From NCBI GenBank assembly GCA_945877235.1, contig CAMCRF010000009.1:1-64000 (forward strand): 64,000 nt of DNA, written 5' to 3'. The position numbers and the translations under genes are program-made. Positions 21,201 to 34,466 of this stretch are shown one piece after another. The notes below the pieces were generated by a model. That model was not told where the DNA came from, ran no database searches, and saw only the letters and a list, made by a program, of their open reading frames with translations. Source of the stretch: Bordetella parapertussis. Lineage in GTDB: Bacteria; Pseudomonadota; Gammaproteobacteria; Burkholderiales; Burkholderiaceae_A. Positions within the stretch are counted from its first letter, which is position 1. Every line of letters begins with the position of its first letter.

Positions 21201-22928
21201 TCGGCTGATCAGATCCAGATCAAAATGGCCCAAGGCGCAAAGCCCGGCGAGGGAGGGCAGCTGCCTGGCGGCAAGGTCTCTGACTACATCGGCGAGCTGC
21301 GACACTCTGTGCCTGGTGTCGGTCTCATCTCGCCTCCTCCGCACCATGACATCTACTCGATCGAGGATCTGGCCCAGCTTATTCACGATCTTAAGAATGT
21401 CGCTCCGAGCGCAGACATTTCTGTGAAGCTGGTGTCTGAAATTGGTGTTGGCACGGTGGCAGCCGGCGTGGCCAAGGCCAAGGCGGACCACGTGGTCATC
21501 GCTGGCCACGATGGCGGCACGGGCGCGTCTCCGCTCTCTTCAATCAAGCATGCAGGATCGCCCTGGGAGATTGGCCTGGCCGAAACCCAGCAGACGCTGG
21601 TGCTCAACGGCCTGCGAAGCCGCATTCGCGTTCAAGCTGATGGCCAGATGAAGACCGGCCGCGACGTGGTGGTTGCTGCCATGTTGGGCGCCGATGAAAT
21701 GGGCTTTGCCACTGCACCTCTGGTGGTCGAGGGCTGCATCATGATGCGTAAATGCCATCTGAACACCTGCCCAGTCGGCGTCGCGACCCAGGACCCACAG
21801 CTGCGTAAGAAATTCCAAGGCAAGCCCGAGCATGTCGTGAACTTCTTCTTCTTTGTTGCTGAAGAGGCTCGGGCCATCATGGCCCAGCTGGGTATTCGCA
21901 AGTTTGAAGATCTGGTTGGACGTGCCGACCTACTCGACACCCGCAAGGGCATTGAGCATTGGAAGGCCAATGGACTGGACTTTAGTCGGCTGCTCGCGGT
22001 ACCCCCCGTGAACAGCGTTGAGCAACAGCGACACTCAGAGACCCAAGACCATGGCCTTGAGAAGGCACTCGATGTTCGACTGATCGAGCGCAGTCACGAT
22101 GCCATTCACAAGGGACAGCGCATTCAGTTTATGGAGGTGGCGCGGAATGTGAACCGCACCGTTGGCGCCATGCTCTCGGGAGAGGTCATTCGGCACCATC
22201 CCGATGGCCTTCCCGATGATTCCATTCGCATCCAGCTTGAAGGCACGGGGGGCCAGTCGTTTGGCGCATTCCTCGCCAAGGGCATTACCCTCTATCTGAT
22301 TGGCGATGCCAATGACTACACGGGCAAAGGCATGTCGGGTGGCCGCGTGGTGGTCAGGCCCTCCATTGACTTCCGTGGCATTGCGCACGAGAACATCATC
22401 GTCGGTAACACGGTGCTCTATGGCGCAACGTCGGGTGAGGCATTCTTCCGTGGAGTAGCCGGAGAGCGCTTCGCGGTTCGACTCTCGGGGGCGAATGCTG
22501 TGGTCGAGGGCACGGGGGACCACGGCTGCGAGTACATGACGGGCGGTACTGTGGTGGTGTTGGGGAGAACAGGCCGCAATTTTGCAGCCGGCATGTCCGG
22601 GGGCGTGGCCTATATCTACGATGAGGACGGACAGTTCTCGACCCGATGCAATCTCTCAATGGTCAGTCTGGAGCCTGTGCTATCCGATGCTGAGCAACGA
22701 GACAAGGTGCCCTCAAGCATTTGGCACCGAGACATGACCGATGAGCAGCAGCTGCGCAAAATGATCGAGGACCACCACCGCTGGACGGGCAGTGTGCGCG
22801 CGCGCGATCTGCTCGATCAGTGGGCAACGTCTCGCTCCAAATTTGTGAAGGTCTTGCCCAACGAGTACAAGCGCGCCTTGGGCGAGATCCATGCCCGTAA
22901 GCAAGCCGCACAGCCCGTCCAGGTCTGA
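18255..22928 (+). CDS. gltB: Glutamate synthase (NADPH) large subunit
   Basis: Large subunit of GOGAT, 1557 residues, converting glutamine and 2-oxoglutarate to two glutamates. The N-terminal amidotransferase nucleophile is Cys18 in [11 protein letters not shown], so a 17-residue propeptide is expected. FMN/central domains are followed by the Fe-S region ([13 protein letters not shown]) and a C-terminal GXGXG beta-helix domain ([21 protein letters not shown]). AAGGAG at 18244-18249 precedes the ATG. gltD follows 20 bases later. Confidence 0.99.
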   Translation: MGIPAFGLYDPSHEHDACGVGFVAHIRGQKSHAIVEQGLQILKNLDHRGAVGADALMGDGAGLLMQLPDILFREEMARQGVQLPPLGEYGVGMVFLPKEHASRLACERALERAVVAEGQVLLGWRDVPTDASMPMSPRVRDREPIMRQIFIGRGDDVIVQDALERKLYVIRKTASSAIQGLGLKHGKEYYVPSMSSRTIVYKGLLLADQVGIYYKDLSDPRCTSSLALVHQRFSTNTFPEWPLAHPYRMVAHNGEINTVKGNYNWMRAREGVMRSAVLGDDLQKLYPISFAGQSDTATFDNCLELLVAAGYPMAHAVMMMIPEPWEQHATMDASRRAFYEYHASMMEPWDGPASIVFTDGRQIGATLDRNGLRPSRYCITDDDLVIMASESGVLPVPEDKIVRKWRLQPGKMFLIDLEQGRMIHDEELKASLAQSRPYRQWIENVRVSLQSLGDEPSAVTAPASDIPLLDRQQAFGYTQEDLKFLMAPMAKAGEEAVGSMGNDSPLAVLSDMPKPLTSYFKQLFAQVTNPPIDPIREAIVMSLVSFVGPKPNLLDINQVNPPLRLEVKQPILDFADMDRLRAVAQHTRGKFKSQSIDITYPVVWGKEGVEARLATLCAEAVDAIAAGANILILTDRTVSVERVAIPALLALSAVHQHLVRVGKRTLAGLVVETGSAREVHHFAVLAGYGAEAIHPYLAMETIANMQAGLVGDLSPEKAIANYVKAIGKGLSKIMSKMGISTYMSYCGAQIFEAIGLNQETIDRYFPNTPSAVGGMGVFEIAEEAIRTHQKAFGKDQVLQGMLETGGEYAWRVRGEAHLWTPDSIAKLQHATRSNQFSTYKEYAQLINDQSKRHMTLRGLFEFKVDPARAIPLDEVEPAAEIVKRFATGAMSLGSISTEAHATLAVAMNRIGGKSNTGEGGEDKRRYRDELKGIAIQNGATLGSVIGAEKVESDIALKAGDSLRSKIKQVASGRFGVTTEYLVSADQIQIKMAQGAKPGEGGQLPGGKVSDYIGELRHSVPGVGLISPPPHHDIYSIEDLAQLIHDLKNVAPSADISVKLVSEIGVGTVAAGVAKAKADHVVIAGHDGGTGASPLSSIKHAGSPWEIGLAETQQTLVLNGLRSRIRVQADGQMKTGRDVVVAAMLGADEMGFATAPLVVEGCIMMRKCHLNTCPVGVATQDPQLRKKFQGKPEHVVNFFFFVAEEARAIMAQLGIRKFEDLVGRADLLDTRKGIEHWKANGLDFSRLLAVPPVNSVEQQRHSETQDHGLEKALDVRLIERSHDAIHKGQRIQFMEVARNVNRTVGAMLSGEVIRHHPDGLPDDSIRIQLEGTGGQSFGAFLAKGITLYLIGDANDYTGKGMSGGRVVVRPSIDFRGIAHENIIVGNTVLYGATSGEAFFRGVAGERFAVRLSGANAVVEGTGDHGCEYMTGGTVVVLGRTGRNFAAGMSGGVAYIYDEDGQFSTRCNLSMVSLEPVLSDAEQRDKVPSSIWHRDMTDEQQLRKMIEDHHRWTGSVRARDLLDQWATSRSKFVKVLPNEYKRALGEIHARKQAAQPVQV

Positions 22929-22948
22929 GTCTAAAGAGAGAGCACATC

Positions 22949-24415
22949 ATGGGAAAAATCACCGGATTTATGGAACTTGAGCGGCTCGATGAGGGCTATG
23001 AGGCCCCCGAGAAGCGACTCAAACACTACAAAGAATTTGTCATTGGGCTGAGTGAGGAACAGGCCACGCAGCAGGCGGCGCGCTGCATGGACTGTGGCAT
23101 TCCGTTTTGCAACAACGGCTGCCCAGTCAACAACATCATTCCCGATTTCAACGACCTGGTGTTTCAGCACCAGTGGAAGGCGGCGCTCGATACGCTGCAC
23201 TCGACGAATAATTTCCCCGAGTTCACTGGGCGAATCTGCCCTGCTCCATGTGAAGCTGCATGCACGCTCAATGTCAACGATGACGCCGTGGGTATCAAGT
23301 CCATCGAACACGCCATCATCGATCGGGGCTGGTCGGAGGGCTGGGTGGTTCCACAGCCGCCTGAGCAGAAGACTGGCAAGCGTGTAGCGGTCGTTGGTTC
23401 TGGCCCAGCGGGTCTTGCCGCGGCTCAGCAGCTTGCTCGCGCCGGTCATGACGTGGTGGTCTTTGAGAAGAACGATCGTGTTGGCGGCCTGCTGCGCTAT
23501 GGCATTCCCGATTTCAAAATGGAAAAGCACCATATCGATCGACGCGTGGCCCAGATGCAAGCGGAGGGGGTGGTCTTTCGCACGGGCGTCCTGGTCGCAA
23601 AACTGCCCGATGACACGAAGGTCACCAACTGGTCTCAGGAGACCCTCTCACCCGAGGCCTTGGTGGCGGAGTTCGACGCAGTTTTGTTGACGGGAGGCGC
23701 CGAACAGCCCCGCGATCTTCCTGTGCCTGGGCGAGATCTCCAGGGGGTCCACTTCGCAATGGAATTCCTGCCCGAGCAGAACAAGGTCAATGCAGGGGAC
23801 ACCCTCAAGGGCCAGCTTCGTGCAGATGGCAAACATGTCATTGTCATCGGTGGGGGTGACACCGGATCTGACTGTGTTGGCACGAGCAATCGCCATGGGG
23901 CGGTGAGCGTTACTCAGTTTGAGCTCATGCCCATGCCGCCTGAGCACGAGAACAAGCCCCTGGTCTGGCCTTACTGGCCCACGAAGCTGCGCACCTCCAG
24001 CAGCCACGAGGAGGGCTGCGAGCGCGAGTTTGCCATCGCGACCAAGGAGTTTCTGGGCGAGAAGGGGCGCTTGACTGGACTCAAGGCGGTGCATGTCGAG
24101 TGGAAGGACGGTCGCATGCAGGAGGTCGAGGGCAGTGAGCAGATCTTCAAAGCGGATCTTGTGCTCTTGGCCATGGGGTTTGTCGCGCCCGTGGGCAGCA
24201 TTCTTGAGGCTTTTGGTGTGGAGTGTGATTCCCGCGGAAACGGAAAAGCCGCCACGGATGGGCAGCGGGCCTATGCCACCAATCGGCCCAAGGTATTTGT
24301 TGCCGGTGATATGCGCCGCGGCCAGTCGCTTGTCGTCTGGGCCATCCGTGAAGGGCGACAGGCTGCCCACGCCATCGACGCCCAGCTCATGGGCTCGACT
24401 AACCTGCCTCGCTAA
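22949..24415 (+). CDS. gltD: Glutamate synthase (NADPH) small subunit
   Basis: GOGAT small subunit, 488 residues, which takes electrons from NADPH and passes them to the large subunit. N-terminal Fe-S cysteine clusters are visible ([15 protein letters not shown] and CPAPCEAAC, about residues 47-108). The FAD-binding [17 protein letters not shown] is at about residue 150, and the NADPH-binding [11 protein letters not shown] at about residue 302. It forms an operon with gltB. Its 3' end overlaps the OsmC-like gene on the other strand by 17 bases. Confidence 0.98.
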   Translation: MGKITGFMELERLDEGYEAPEKRLKHYKEFVIGLSEEQATQQAARCMDCGIPFCNNGCPVNNIIPDFNDLVFQHQWKAALDTLHSTNNFPEFTGRICPAPCEAACTLNVNDDAVGIKSIEHAIIDRGWSEGWVVPQPPEQKTGKRVAVVGSGPAGLAAAQQLARAGHDVVVFEKNDRVGGLLRYGIPDFKMEKHHIDRRVAQMQAEGVVFRTGVLVAKLPDDTKVTNWSQETLSPEALVAEFDAVLLTGGAEQPRDLPVPGRDLQGVHFAMEFLPEQNKVNAGDTLKGQLRADGKHVIVIGGGDTGSDCVGTSNRHGAVSVTQFELMPMPPEHENKPLVWPYWPTKLRTSSSHEEGCEREFAIATKEFLGEKGRLTGLKAVHVEWKDGRMQEVEGSEQIFKADLVLLAMGFVAPVGSILEAFGVECDSRGNGKAATDGQRAYATNRPKVFVAGDMRRGQSLVVWAIREGRQAAHAIDAQLMGSTNLPR

Positions 24416-24824
24416 GCACCGTCTCCACGTGAATCTGCCCCTCCATCAGACGATGGATGGGGCATTTGTTGGCGATCTCGATGAGCCGAGCGCGCTGCTC
24501 CTCAGCAAGATTGCCAATCACCGAAACCGTGCGACGCAGACGATAGTGAATGCGCCCGTCGTCTTCTCTGGCCTCTGACACCCGATCGACCTGACAGTCG
24601 ATGCGTTTTACATCCCAGTCTGGTTTGCGACGCAGGTAGAGTTCCAGCGTGAGCACGGTGCAGGCGGCCAATGCAGAGTCCAGCAGGTCGTGCGGGTCGG
24701 GGGCGGCGTCATGCGAGCCGAGGTGTTTCGGGACGTCCGAGGTCCAGGCGTGGCGGCCATTGGTGAGGCTAGTGATCAGCCCCGTGTCGCGGTGTAGAAA
24801 GGCTTGAATACGCGCTTCGTTCAT
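24399..24824 (-). CDS. OsmC family protein
   Basis: A 141-residue OsmC/Ohr-type protein, a family of thiol peroxidases acting on organic hydroperoxides. The first cysteine is in [17 protein letters not shown] and the second in [13 protein letters not shown], the arrangement expected for the catalytic pair. ATG 24824 is chosen because AGG lies at a suitable distance and upstream in-frame starts (24863, 24890) would run into the divergent phosphatase gene. It is convergent with gltD. Confidence 0.88.
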   Translation of the reverse strand: MNEARIQAFLHRDTGLITSLTNGRHAWTSDVPKHLGSHDAAPDPHDLLDSALAACTVLTLELYLRRKPDWDVKRIDCQVDRVSEAREDDGRIHYRLRRTVSVIGNLAEEQRARLIEIANKCPIHRLMEGQIHVETVLSEAG

Positions 24825-25467
24825 GGAACCTATCCGTCCTTGGGTCGTCTTGAGAATCAACATTGAAGCAGAGAGGCGGTAACGTGACAAATCCCAATCG
24901 TCGGCAAGGACTTCGCGCCTTGGGCCTCATGGCTGTCTTGGGCTCACAGTTCACACGGCCGTTTGTACCCTCCGCCATCGCTACCGCCGCAATTCAAGAT
25001 TCGTTGCGCAGGCCCGGCGCCATCCTGTTGATTCGCCACGCGCAGACTGTGTCCGGATTGGGTGACCCCGATGACTTCCGATTGGGTGACTGCTCAACCC
25101 AAAGGAACCTCTCCGAGGAGGGCCGAGTGGCGTCGCGCGCATGGGGCGATTGGCTTCGTCAGATGGGGCTGGTACCCACCGCGGTTCGATCAAGTCAGTG
25201 GTGTCGCTGCCTCGATACAGCGCGCTTGATGTTTCCTCAGCAGACTGTGCAGGAATGGGTTGCGCTGAATTCGTTCTTTCAGGGGCATGGCAATCGAGAT
25301 GCGCAACTGCTCATGGCACGCCAGGCAGCAAAGGCGCGTGCACGCAATGTCCCAGGGTTCGAGGTCTGGGTGACCCATCAGGTCGTGATCTCAAGCCTTA
25401 CAGGTCAATACACCAGCATGGGCGAGGCCATTGTGGCGCGGGGTGTTGAGGACGCATCCGCAAACCT

Positions 25468-28323
<2,856 letters not shown>

Positions 28324-28361
28324 GGGAAGAAGCCTAGGCCAATCCACTACTATAGCGAGCC

Positions 28362-29582
28362 ATGAGTCCTTCTCCTGAACCGACGCTCACCCTCACCTCA
28401 CAGGAGCGAACTGCCAGCCTTGGGCTCGCATCGGTCATTGGGCTGCGGATGCTGGGCCTCTTTCTGATGCTGCCTGTGCTGGCGATTGGCGCGGGCACGC
28501 TCTCCGGCGGCCATGACCCGGTCTGGCTGGGCCTGGCGATGGGCGCATATGGGCTGACTCAGGCCGTGCTTCAGATCCCCTTTGGCATGGCTTCAGATCG
28601 ATGGGGACGCCGCCCTGTCATTCTCCTGGGTCTTGCTGTATTTGTGTTGGGCAGTGTGGTCTGTGCGCTGTCCTCGAGTATTGAAATGCTCGTGTTTGGC
28701 CGAGCCCTCCAAGGTGCGGGTGCCGTGTCTGCCGCCGTCAGTGCCTATCTGTCTGACTTGACCCGAGAGTCTGTGCGCACTCGGGCGATGGCCATGGTCG
28801 GCGCTGCAATTGGGCTCTCCTTTGCGCTCTCGATGGTGATTGCGCCCCCACTCTTCGGACTCTGGGGGCTTGCAGGTCTGTTTGCCTTTACCGCGGGCTT
28901 GGCCATATTGGCGATGGCCGTCGTGCTGAGGCTGCCCACCCCATCCCAGCGGCCGCCAGAGGGTCGCTTGCCGTGGGCCAAGCTTTTGGGTCATGGGCAG
29001 CTCCAAAGGCTCAATCTGGGCATTTTCACCATGATGGCGATTCAGACCAGCCTTTTCGTAGCAATTCCTCAGGCGCTTGTTGGGCTCGACTTGCCGGTGT
29101 CCGATCACTGGCAGGTTTACCTGCCACTCATGCTTTTGGCCTTTGCACTGATGGTGCCTCCGATCATTTGGGCGGAACGCAAAGGACGGTTTAAACCCGT
29201 TTTCTTGGCCTCCATTGGGCTTCTCGTGTTGGCGATGGCGTTGTTTCTCACCGCCAGACCCTTTTGGACTTGGATGTTGGCCATTGCTGTTTTTATGTTG
29301 GGCTTTAATCTGCTCGAGGCGCTATTGCCCTCTTGGGTGTCACGCCTTGCTCCGACCGGGCAACGAGGGCAGGCGATGGGCGTCTACAACACCAGTCAGT
29401 CCTTGGGTCTCTTTGTCGGGGGTCTTGCAGGGGGTTTGGCTCTGTCTCAGGCAGGCCTTACAGGGGTTTTCTGGCTCTGCGGCGGGTTGGCCTTGTTTTG
29501 GGGCATGATGTCTCTTGGATTGCACGAGATCGGGCCTCGATCTCGTCTGATCGAGCCAGAGGCTCAGCCAATCGAAGGCTAG
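28362..29582 (+). CDS. MFS transporter
   Basis: Major facilitator superfamily permease of 406 residues with about twelve hydrophobic segments. The loop 2-3 motif [16 protein letters not shown] (about residues 75-90) is the MFS motif A, and a [18 protein letters not shown] segment fits the drug/proton antiporter branch (YajR-like). Substrate cannot be told. The uvrA-MFS-ssb arrangement recurs in betaproteobacteria. Start ATG 28362 gives [10 protein letters not shown] before the first segment. Confidence 0.9.
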   Translation: MSPSPEPTLTLTSQERTASLGLASVIGLRMLGLFLMLPVLAIGAGTLSGGHDPVWLGLAMGAYGLTQAVLQIPFGMASDRWGRRPVILLGLAVFVLGSVVCALSSSIEMLVFGRALQGAGAVSAAVSAYLSDLTRESVRTRAMAMVGAAIGLSFALSMVIAPPLFGLWGLAGLFAFTAGLAILAMAVVLRLPTPSQRPPEGRLPWAKLLGHGQLQRLNLGIFTMMAIQTSLFVAIPQALVGLDLPVSDHWQVYLPLMLLAFALMVPPIIWAERKGRFKPVFLASIGLLVLAMALFLTARPFWTWMLAIAVFMLGFNLLEALLPSWVSRLAPTGQRGQAMGVYNTSQSLGLFVGGLAGGLALSQAGLTGVFWLCGGLALFWGMMSLGLHEIGPRSRLIEPEAQPIEG

Positions 29583-29640
29583 TGTGCGTGCCCCGGACTC
29601 GCTAGGGTGAGGGCCCGTTTCAAACCATAGGAGAAGATGC

Positions 29641-30114
29641 ATGGCATCTGTGAATAAAGTGATTCTGCTGGGCAACCTAGGCCGTGATCCCGAAGTGCGC
29701 TACTCGCCAGACGGAGGCGCCATTGCCAATGTGTCCATTGCCACAACCTCGCGCTATAAAGACAAATCGTCTGGCGACATGAAGGAAGACACCGAGTGGC
29801 ACCGGGTCGTTTTCTTCGGCCGTCTTGCTGAAATTGCTGGCGAGTACCTCAAGAAAGGGCGTCCGGTCTATGTCGAAGGTCGTCTGCGCACGCGCAAATG
29901 GCAAGACCAGTCGGGCCAGGAGCGACTCACCACCGAGGTTGTTGCCGAGCAGATGCAGCTGCTCGGTGGTCGAGATGGGGGCGGCTCATCCGGTGGCGGG
30001 TCCTCGGCTCCCGCGCTTGCCGACGAGGGAGGATACTCGGCCCCGGCCCCGTCCGCTGCCCGCGCGGCACCGAAAGCAGGATTTGACGACCTCGACGACG
30101 ATATTCCGTTCTAA
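29641..30114 (+). CDS. ssb: Single-stranded DNA-binding protein
   Basis: SSB of 157 residues. The OB-fold spans about 1-110 ([40 protein letters not shown]). It is followed by a Gly/Ser/Ala/Pro-rich linker and the acidic tip DDLDDDIPF, which recruits replication and repair partners. AGGAGA at 29629-29634 precedes the ATG. A strong terminator lies 22 bases after the stop. Confidence 0.99.
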   Translation: MASVNKVILLGNLGRDPEVRYSPDGGAIANVSIATTSRYKDKSSGDMKEDTEWHRVVFFGRLAEIAGEYLKKGRPVYVEGRLRTRKWQDQSGQERLTTEVVAEQMQLLGGRDGGGSSGGGSSAPALADEGGYSAPAPSAARAAPKAGFDDLDDDIPF

Positions 30115-30136
30115 AATCTCGGATCGGAGTCAAGAG

Positions 30137-30163
30137 CGCCGCGAATTCCGCGGCGTTTTTTTT
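30137..30163 (+). terminator. Rho-independent terminator of ssb
   Basis: A perfect 7-bp stem CGCCGCG (30137-30143) / CGCGGCG (30149-30155) with loop AATTC is followed directly by eight T (30156-30163). It ends the MFS-ssb side before the DUF502 gene at 30198. Confidence 0.93.
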
Positions 30164-30197
30164 AACCCCTGAGTTCTAACCCCCGAGGGCGAGAGCC

Positions 30198-30785
30198 GTG
30201 CTCAAAAAATTCTTCATTGCGGGCTTACTGATCTGGGCGCCCATCGGCATCACGGTCTGGGTGATCACGGCCATCGTGTCCACGCTCGACAATATCGTTC
30301 CGGAGGGCCTGCGTCCTGAGGCCCTTTTTGGTCAGGCCATCCCTGGATTTGGTGTCGTGGCCGTTGGACTCCTCATCTTTGTTACGGGTGTGTTGGCAGC
30401 CAACCTGTTGGGTCGCCGACTTGTACTGGTCTGGGAGGGGCTGCTTGCTCGGATCCCCCTGGTTCGGTCGATCTATTCCTCGGTCAAACAGGTGAGCGAC
30501 ACGATCCTTGCCCCGAATGGGCAGGCGTTTCGCCAGGCCGTCTTGGTTCAGTATCCGCGCTACGGGAGCTACACCGTTGCCTTCGTAACCGGTTCACCGG
30601 CAAGTGAGCTATTGCCACACCTTCCTGGGGAGTGCATCAGTGTCTACGTTCCCACCACCCCGAATCCGACATCCGGCTTTTTTCTCATGATGCCTCGTGA
30701 AGAGGTCATTCCACTCAACATCCCCGTCGACAAGGCACTGAAATACGTGGTCTCGATGGGCACCGTCTCACCTTCTTCCCAATAA
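30198..30785 (+). CDS. DUF502 family membrane protein
   Basis: A 195-residue membrane protein starting at GTG 30198 (GAGGG upstream). Two clear membrane segments lie at about residues 7-30 ([18 protein letters not shown]) and 51-75 ([23 protein letters not shown]), followed by the family segment [21 protein letters not shown] and a soluble C-terminal part containing [12 protein letters not shown]. The family has no established biochemical role that I can assign. It sits just upstream of aspS, a conserved neighbour. Confidence 0.9.
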   Translation: MLKKFFIAGLLIWAPIGITVWVITAIVSTLDNIVPEGLRPEALFGQAIPGFGVVAVGLLIFVTGVLAANLLGRRLVLVWEGLLARIPLVRSIYSSVKQVSDTILAPNGQAFRQAVLVQYPRYGSYTVAFVTGSPASELLPHLPGECISVYVPTTPNPTSGFFLMMPREEVIPLNIPVDKALKYVVSMGTVSPSSQ

Positions 30786-30795
30786 AAGGTTTTCT

Positions 30796-32592
30796 ATGCG
30801 CAGTCATTACGCAGGCCAGCTCTCGCTGTCCCAACTCGATCAGACCGTAACACTGTGTGGCTGGGTGCACCGCCGGCGCGATCACGGGGGCGTGATTTTT
30901 GTGGACCTGCGAGATCGTGAAGGCATTGCCCAGGTTGTATGCGACCCCGATCGCCCCGAAGTTTTTGCGATTGCCGAGTCTCTTCGCAATGAGTTCTGTG
31001 TTCGATTGGAGGGTCGTGTTCGACGGCGCCCTGAGGGTACAGCCAATGCCGCTATGGCCAGTGGTGAAATTGAGCTCTTGTGTCTCTCGCTTGAGGTCCT
31101 GAACCCCTCGGTGACACCTCCGTTCCAAATGGACGAGGACAACCTCTCCGAGACCACACGCTTAACCCATCGCGTGATGGACCTCAGGCGGCCCGCGATG
31201 CAACGCAACCTCATGCTGCGTTACAGAGTGGCCATGGCCGTGCGTCGGTATCTGGATGCCCATGGGTTTGTCGACATTGAGACGCCCATGCTCACCAAGT
31301 CCACCCCGGAGGGCGCTCGTGACTACCTTGTGCCCTCACGGGTCCACGCGGGCGAGTTTTTTGCGCTCCCGCAGTCTCCCCAACTCTTCAAGCAGCTGCT
31401 CATGGTGGCGGGCTTTGACCGCTACTACCAGATCACCAAGTGCTTTCGCGATGAAGATCTGCGTGCCGATCGGCAGCCAGAGTTCACCCAGATCGACTGC
31501 GAGACGTCCTTCATGACTGAACAAGAGATCCGCGATCTCTTCGAGAACATGATGCGCACGGTCTTTACAGATGCGATCTCCGTCGATCTGCCCAACCCCT
31601 TCCCAGTCATGAGCTATGCCGATGCCATGCGGCTCTATGGTTCAGATAAGCCTGATCTGCGGATTGCAATGGCCTTCACGGAGCTAACCGATGTCATGGC
31701 CGATGTCGACTTCAAGGTCTTTTCAGAACCTGCCAACATGGCCAATGGGCGTGTCGTCGCATTGAGAGTGCCTGGGGGGGGCGGGATCTCGCGCAGCGAA
31801 ATCGACGCCTATACGGAGTTCGTCAAGATCTACGGGGCCAAAGGTCTCGCCTGGATCAAGGTCAATTCGGTCGCACAGGGGCGAGAGGGGCTTCAATCGC
31901 CCATCGTGAAGAACCTCCACGACCGTGCCATCGCCGAGATCCTTCAACGCTCGGGCGCACAGGATGGAGACCTGCTGTTCTTCGGTGCGGACAAGGCCAA
32001 GGTGGTAAACGATGCCATCGGGGCCTTGCGCCTGAAGATCGGCCATAGCGAGTTTGGTCAGAAGACTGGCCTGATGGTGCCGGGTTGGAAGGCCCTCTGG
32101 GTGGTTGACTTCCCCATGTTCGAGTACGACGAGGAGTCCGGCCGCTGGGCTGCCGTTCACCATCCGTTCACGGCCCCGAAAGATGGCCACGAGGGGCTCA
32201 TGTCCGAGCGGCCCCAAGACTGTTTGGCCAAGGCCTATGACATGGTGCTGAATGGCTGGGAGCTCGGGGGCGGGTCCGTGCGGATTCACCGTGAAGAGGT
32301 TCAGTCCAAGGTCTTCTCAGCGTTGGGCATTGGACCTGAAGAGGCCAAGCTGAAGTTCGGCTTTCTGCTCGATGCCCTTCAGTACGGCGCCCCCCCACAT
32401 GGGGGCCTCGCCTTTGGCCTGGATCGGCTCATTACACTCATGACGGGGGCAGAGTCGATCCGCGACGTGATTGCCTTTCCGAAAACCCAGCGGGCCCAGT
32501 GCCTGCTCACCCAGGCGCCTTCTCCAGCCGACGAAAAGCAGCTGCGTGAGCTTCATATCCGTCTGCGGGAGGCTCCCAAAGTCGTTGCATGA
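30796..32592 (+). CDS. aspS: Aspartate--tRNA ligase, probably non-discriminating (Asp/Asn)
   Basis: Class II aminoacyl-tRNA synthetase of 598 residues, bacterial type with an insertion domain. The N-terminal anticodon-binding domain has [19 protein letters not shown]; the catalytic core has [21 protein letters not shown] (motif 2 region) and GLAFGLDRL (motif 3). His30 and Gly81 lie at the two positions that, in characterised enzymes such as that of Pseudomonas aeruginosa (His31/Gly83), go with charging both tRNA-Asp and tRNA-Asn; E. coli has Leu and Lys there. Its stop overlaps the next gene by 4 bases. Confidence 0.98.
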   Translation: MRSHYAGQLSLSQLDQTVTLCGWVHRRRDHGGVIFVDLRDREGIAQVVCDPDRPEVFAIAESLRNEFCVRLEGRVRRRPEGTANAAMASGEIELLCLSLEVLNPSVTPPFQMDEDNLSETTRLTHRVMDLRRPAMQRNLMLRYRVAMAVRRYLDAHGFVDIETPMLTKSTPEGARDYLVPSRVHAGEFFALPQSPQLFKQLLMVAGFDRYYQITKCFRDEDLRADRQPEFTQIDCETSFMTEQEIRDLFENMMRTVFTDAISVDLPNPFPVMSYADAMRLYGSDKPDLRIAMAFTELTDVMADVDFKVFSEPANMANGRVVALRVPGGGGISRSEIDAYTEFVKIYGAKGLAWIKVNSVAQGREGLQSPIVKNLHDRAIAEILQRSGAQDGDLLFFGADKAKVVNDAIGALRLKIGHSEFGQKTGLMVPGWKALWVVDFPMFEYDEESGRWAAVHHPFTAPKDGHEGLMSERPQDCLAKAYDMVLNGWELGGGSVRIHREEVQSKVFSALGIGPEEAKLKFGFLLDALQYGAPPHGGLAFGLDRLITLMTGAESIRDVIAFPKTQRAQCLLTQAPSPADEKQLRELHIRLREAPKVVA

Positions 32593-33236
32593 CGCACGCT
32601 ACAGCCATCGGCCGTCGTCGAGCCCTGGTCTATGGCCCCATGGCGGTGCTCTTGGGCGGCGCGGTTTGCCTCATTTTGGAGCCGAGCCTGGGCTCGCAGG
32701 TGGCGCTCACCGCATGTGCGGCTGCAGCGGGTGTTGGGGTCGTGCACGCACTGGTTCGCATGCTGCTGCAGCGCCGTCCTGGGTCTGATGCGGTGTTTTC
32801 TGGCCCAGTGGGGCTGGTCTTGTCGCTCTGCCTGCCCGCCTTTCTGGTGCTTCTTGCGTGCTTCGCTTATGTCGATCACCTGCCTCCGATGGGCCTGGCG
32901 ATGGCGGGCTTTGTGTCGCTGGCGATGGGGGCCTATTGGCTCTCAAGCGCCTCGAGATGGGCCTGGGCCCCACGGTTCTCTGCTCTCATGATCTACTTGG
33001 GCGGCCTCTTGCTGCCAGTTGCAACCCTGTTTGCGCTTGCACCGGCCGCGAGTGTCTGGGCTGCCTTGGCTGCTGTCCCGGCCTGGCATGCACGCCGCAT
33101 CATGCTTCGCGACCCCGACTCTCGCGAGGTGGCCGGATCGCTTCTCTCTGCGGCGGTTTTTATCTTCGCGCTTGTGCTGGTTACGGGGGCTGCCGTTACG
33201 GCGCTCTTGTCTCTGCGCACGGGCGGCTCTCTCTAG
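32589..33236 (+). CDS. Unknown polytopic membrane protein
   Basis: A 215-residue, strongly hydrophobic protein with about six membrane segments (roughly residues 13-33, 38-58, 73-95, 98-116, 130-160 and 180-206), starting ATG 32589 inside the aspS stop (ATGA). I do not recognise a family with confidence. The segment [21 protein letters not shown] followed by a hydrophobic stretch is faintly like the end of UbiA-type prenyltransferases, but the Asp-rich motifs of that family are missing. It is likely cotranscribed with aspS and the NudB-EEP gene. Confidence 0.7.
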   Translation: MTHATAIGRRRALVYGPMAVLLGGAVCLILEPSLGSQVALTACAAAAGVGVVHALVRMLLQRRPGSDAVFSGPVGLVLSLCLPAFLVLLACFAYVDHLPPMGLAMAGFVSLAMGAYWLSSASRWAWAPRFSALMIYLGGLLLPVATLFALAPAASVWAALAAVPAWHARRIMLRDPDSREVAGSLLSAAVFIFALVLVTGAAVTALLSLRTGGSL

Positions 33237-33248
33237 AGCCCCTCGGCA

Positions 33249-34466
33249 ATGCCGGGCACGAAGATCCCCGTCTCGGTGCTCGTGGTCATTCATGACGGTC
33301 AGGGCGGCGTGCTGCTCATCGAACGTGCAGACCATCCTGGTTTCTGGCAATCGGTTACGGGAAGTCTTGATGCGCTTGATGAGCCACCGGCGTTGGCTGC
33401 GCAACGAGAGCTTGCAGAGGAGACTGGCATCGCACGTGCGATGGACCAGATTGTGAACTGGGAACAGCAAGAGCGATATGAAATTTTTCCCCACTGGAGG
33501 CACCGATATCCGGAGGGGGTTACGCACAACACCGAGCATTGGTTCTCCGTTCGGGTTGACGTTGGGACTGAGCCCCGGCTCTCGCCCCGGGAGCATACTC
33601 GGTGGTCTTGGATGCCCTGGGCGGAGGCGGCAGAGCGTTGTTTCTCCTGGACTAATGTGCTGGCCATTCGCGAGCTCGCCCGAAGAGAGGGCTGGACTAG
33701 CTTTGCTTCAAACGGTCAAGCCAGCATGCCGAATCGCCCGTTGCGCACGGCGAGCTATAACATTCACAAGGCTCAGATGCGTCAGCTCACCTTGCGAAGC
33801 CGCTCGGTCATGGAGGAGCTCGTCAATGGCATTGCCGTGCTGAACGCGGACCTTGTCTGCCTGCAAGAGGTTCAGGGTCGTCACGACCGGTGGGCGTTGC
33901 GTCAGGGACAGCATGAACGTCTGGCCGAGCTCGGCTATGAGACCGCCTACGGGGCAGCTGCGCATTACCTTCATGGCCATCACGGTAACGCGCTGCTCTC
34001 GCGCTTTCCCATTGTGTACTCGGAGTCGCGAGATTTTTCAGACCATGCACTGGAGAAGCGGGCAGTGCTCCATGCGGTCGTTCAGCTGCCCACGCAGCCG
34101 TTGCATGTCTTTGTCGTGCACTTTGGCCTGTTAGCCTCTGGGCGTCACCGACAAGTGGAGCATCTGGCGGCGTGGATACGCGCGTGCGTTGCGCCGAAAG
34201 CATCCGTGCTCGTCGCAGGAGATTTCAACGACTGGCAGTTGAGGCTCGGTACTGCACATTTCGATGGCCTGGGCCTATCGGAGATCACCCAGCCAGGCCG
34301 CTCTGCGCCCCACCGAAGCTTTCCGAGTTGGGCTCCAGTGCTAAGCCTTGACCGCATGTTTCAGAGAGGCTTTCACGCCCGAGCGCTGCGCCGACCCAGA
34401 GGCCCACGCTGGTCACAGATCTCGGATCATGTACCGGTTTTGGCTGAACTGGAACCGCAGGGGTGA
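33249..34466 (+). CDS. nudB: Fusion of dihydroneopterin triphosphate diphosphatase (NudB) with an endonuclease/exonuclease/phosphatase domain
   Basis: A single uninterrupted frame of 405 residues. Residues 1-150 are a NudB-like Nudix domain: FWQSVTGSLDALDEPPALAAQ then RELAEETGI (G38, R53, E54, E57, E58). NudB removes pyrophosphate from dihydroneopterin triphosphate in folate synthesis. After a short linker, residues 160-405 form an EEP domain with YNIHKAQ (N171), LQEVQ, HHGNALLSRFPI, GDFNDW and the terminal SDHVPV. These are usually two genes beside aspS and clsB. An internal ATG at 33726 lacks a clear ribosome-binding site. The stop overlaps the clsB GTG (GTGA). Confidence 0.88.
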   Translation: MPGTKIPVSVLVVIHDGQGGVLLIERADHPGFWQSVTGSLDALDEPPALAAQRELAEETGIARAMDQIVNWEQQERYEIFPHWRHRYPEGVTHNTEHWFSVRVDVGTEPRLSPREHTRWSWMPWAEAAERCFSWTNVLAIRELARREGWTSFASNGQASMPNRPLRTASYNIHKAQMRQLTLRSRSVMEELVNGIAVLNADLVCLQEVQGRHDRWALRQGQHERLAELGYETAYGAAAHYLHGHHGNALLSRFPIVYSESRDFSDHALEKRAVLHAVVQLPTQPLHVFVVHFGLLASGRHRQVEHLAAWIRACVAPKASVLVAGDFNDWQLRLGTAHFDGLGLSEITQPGRSAPHRSFPSWAPVLSLDRMFQRGFHARALRRPRGPRWSQISDHVPVLAELEPQG

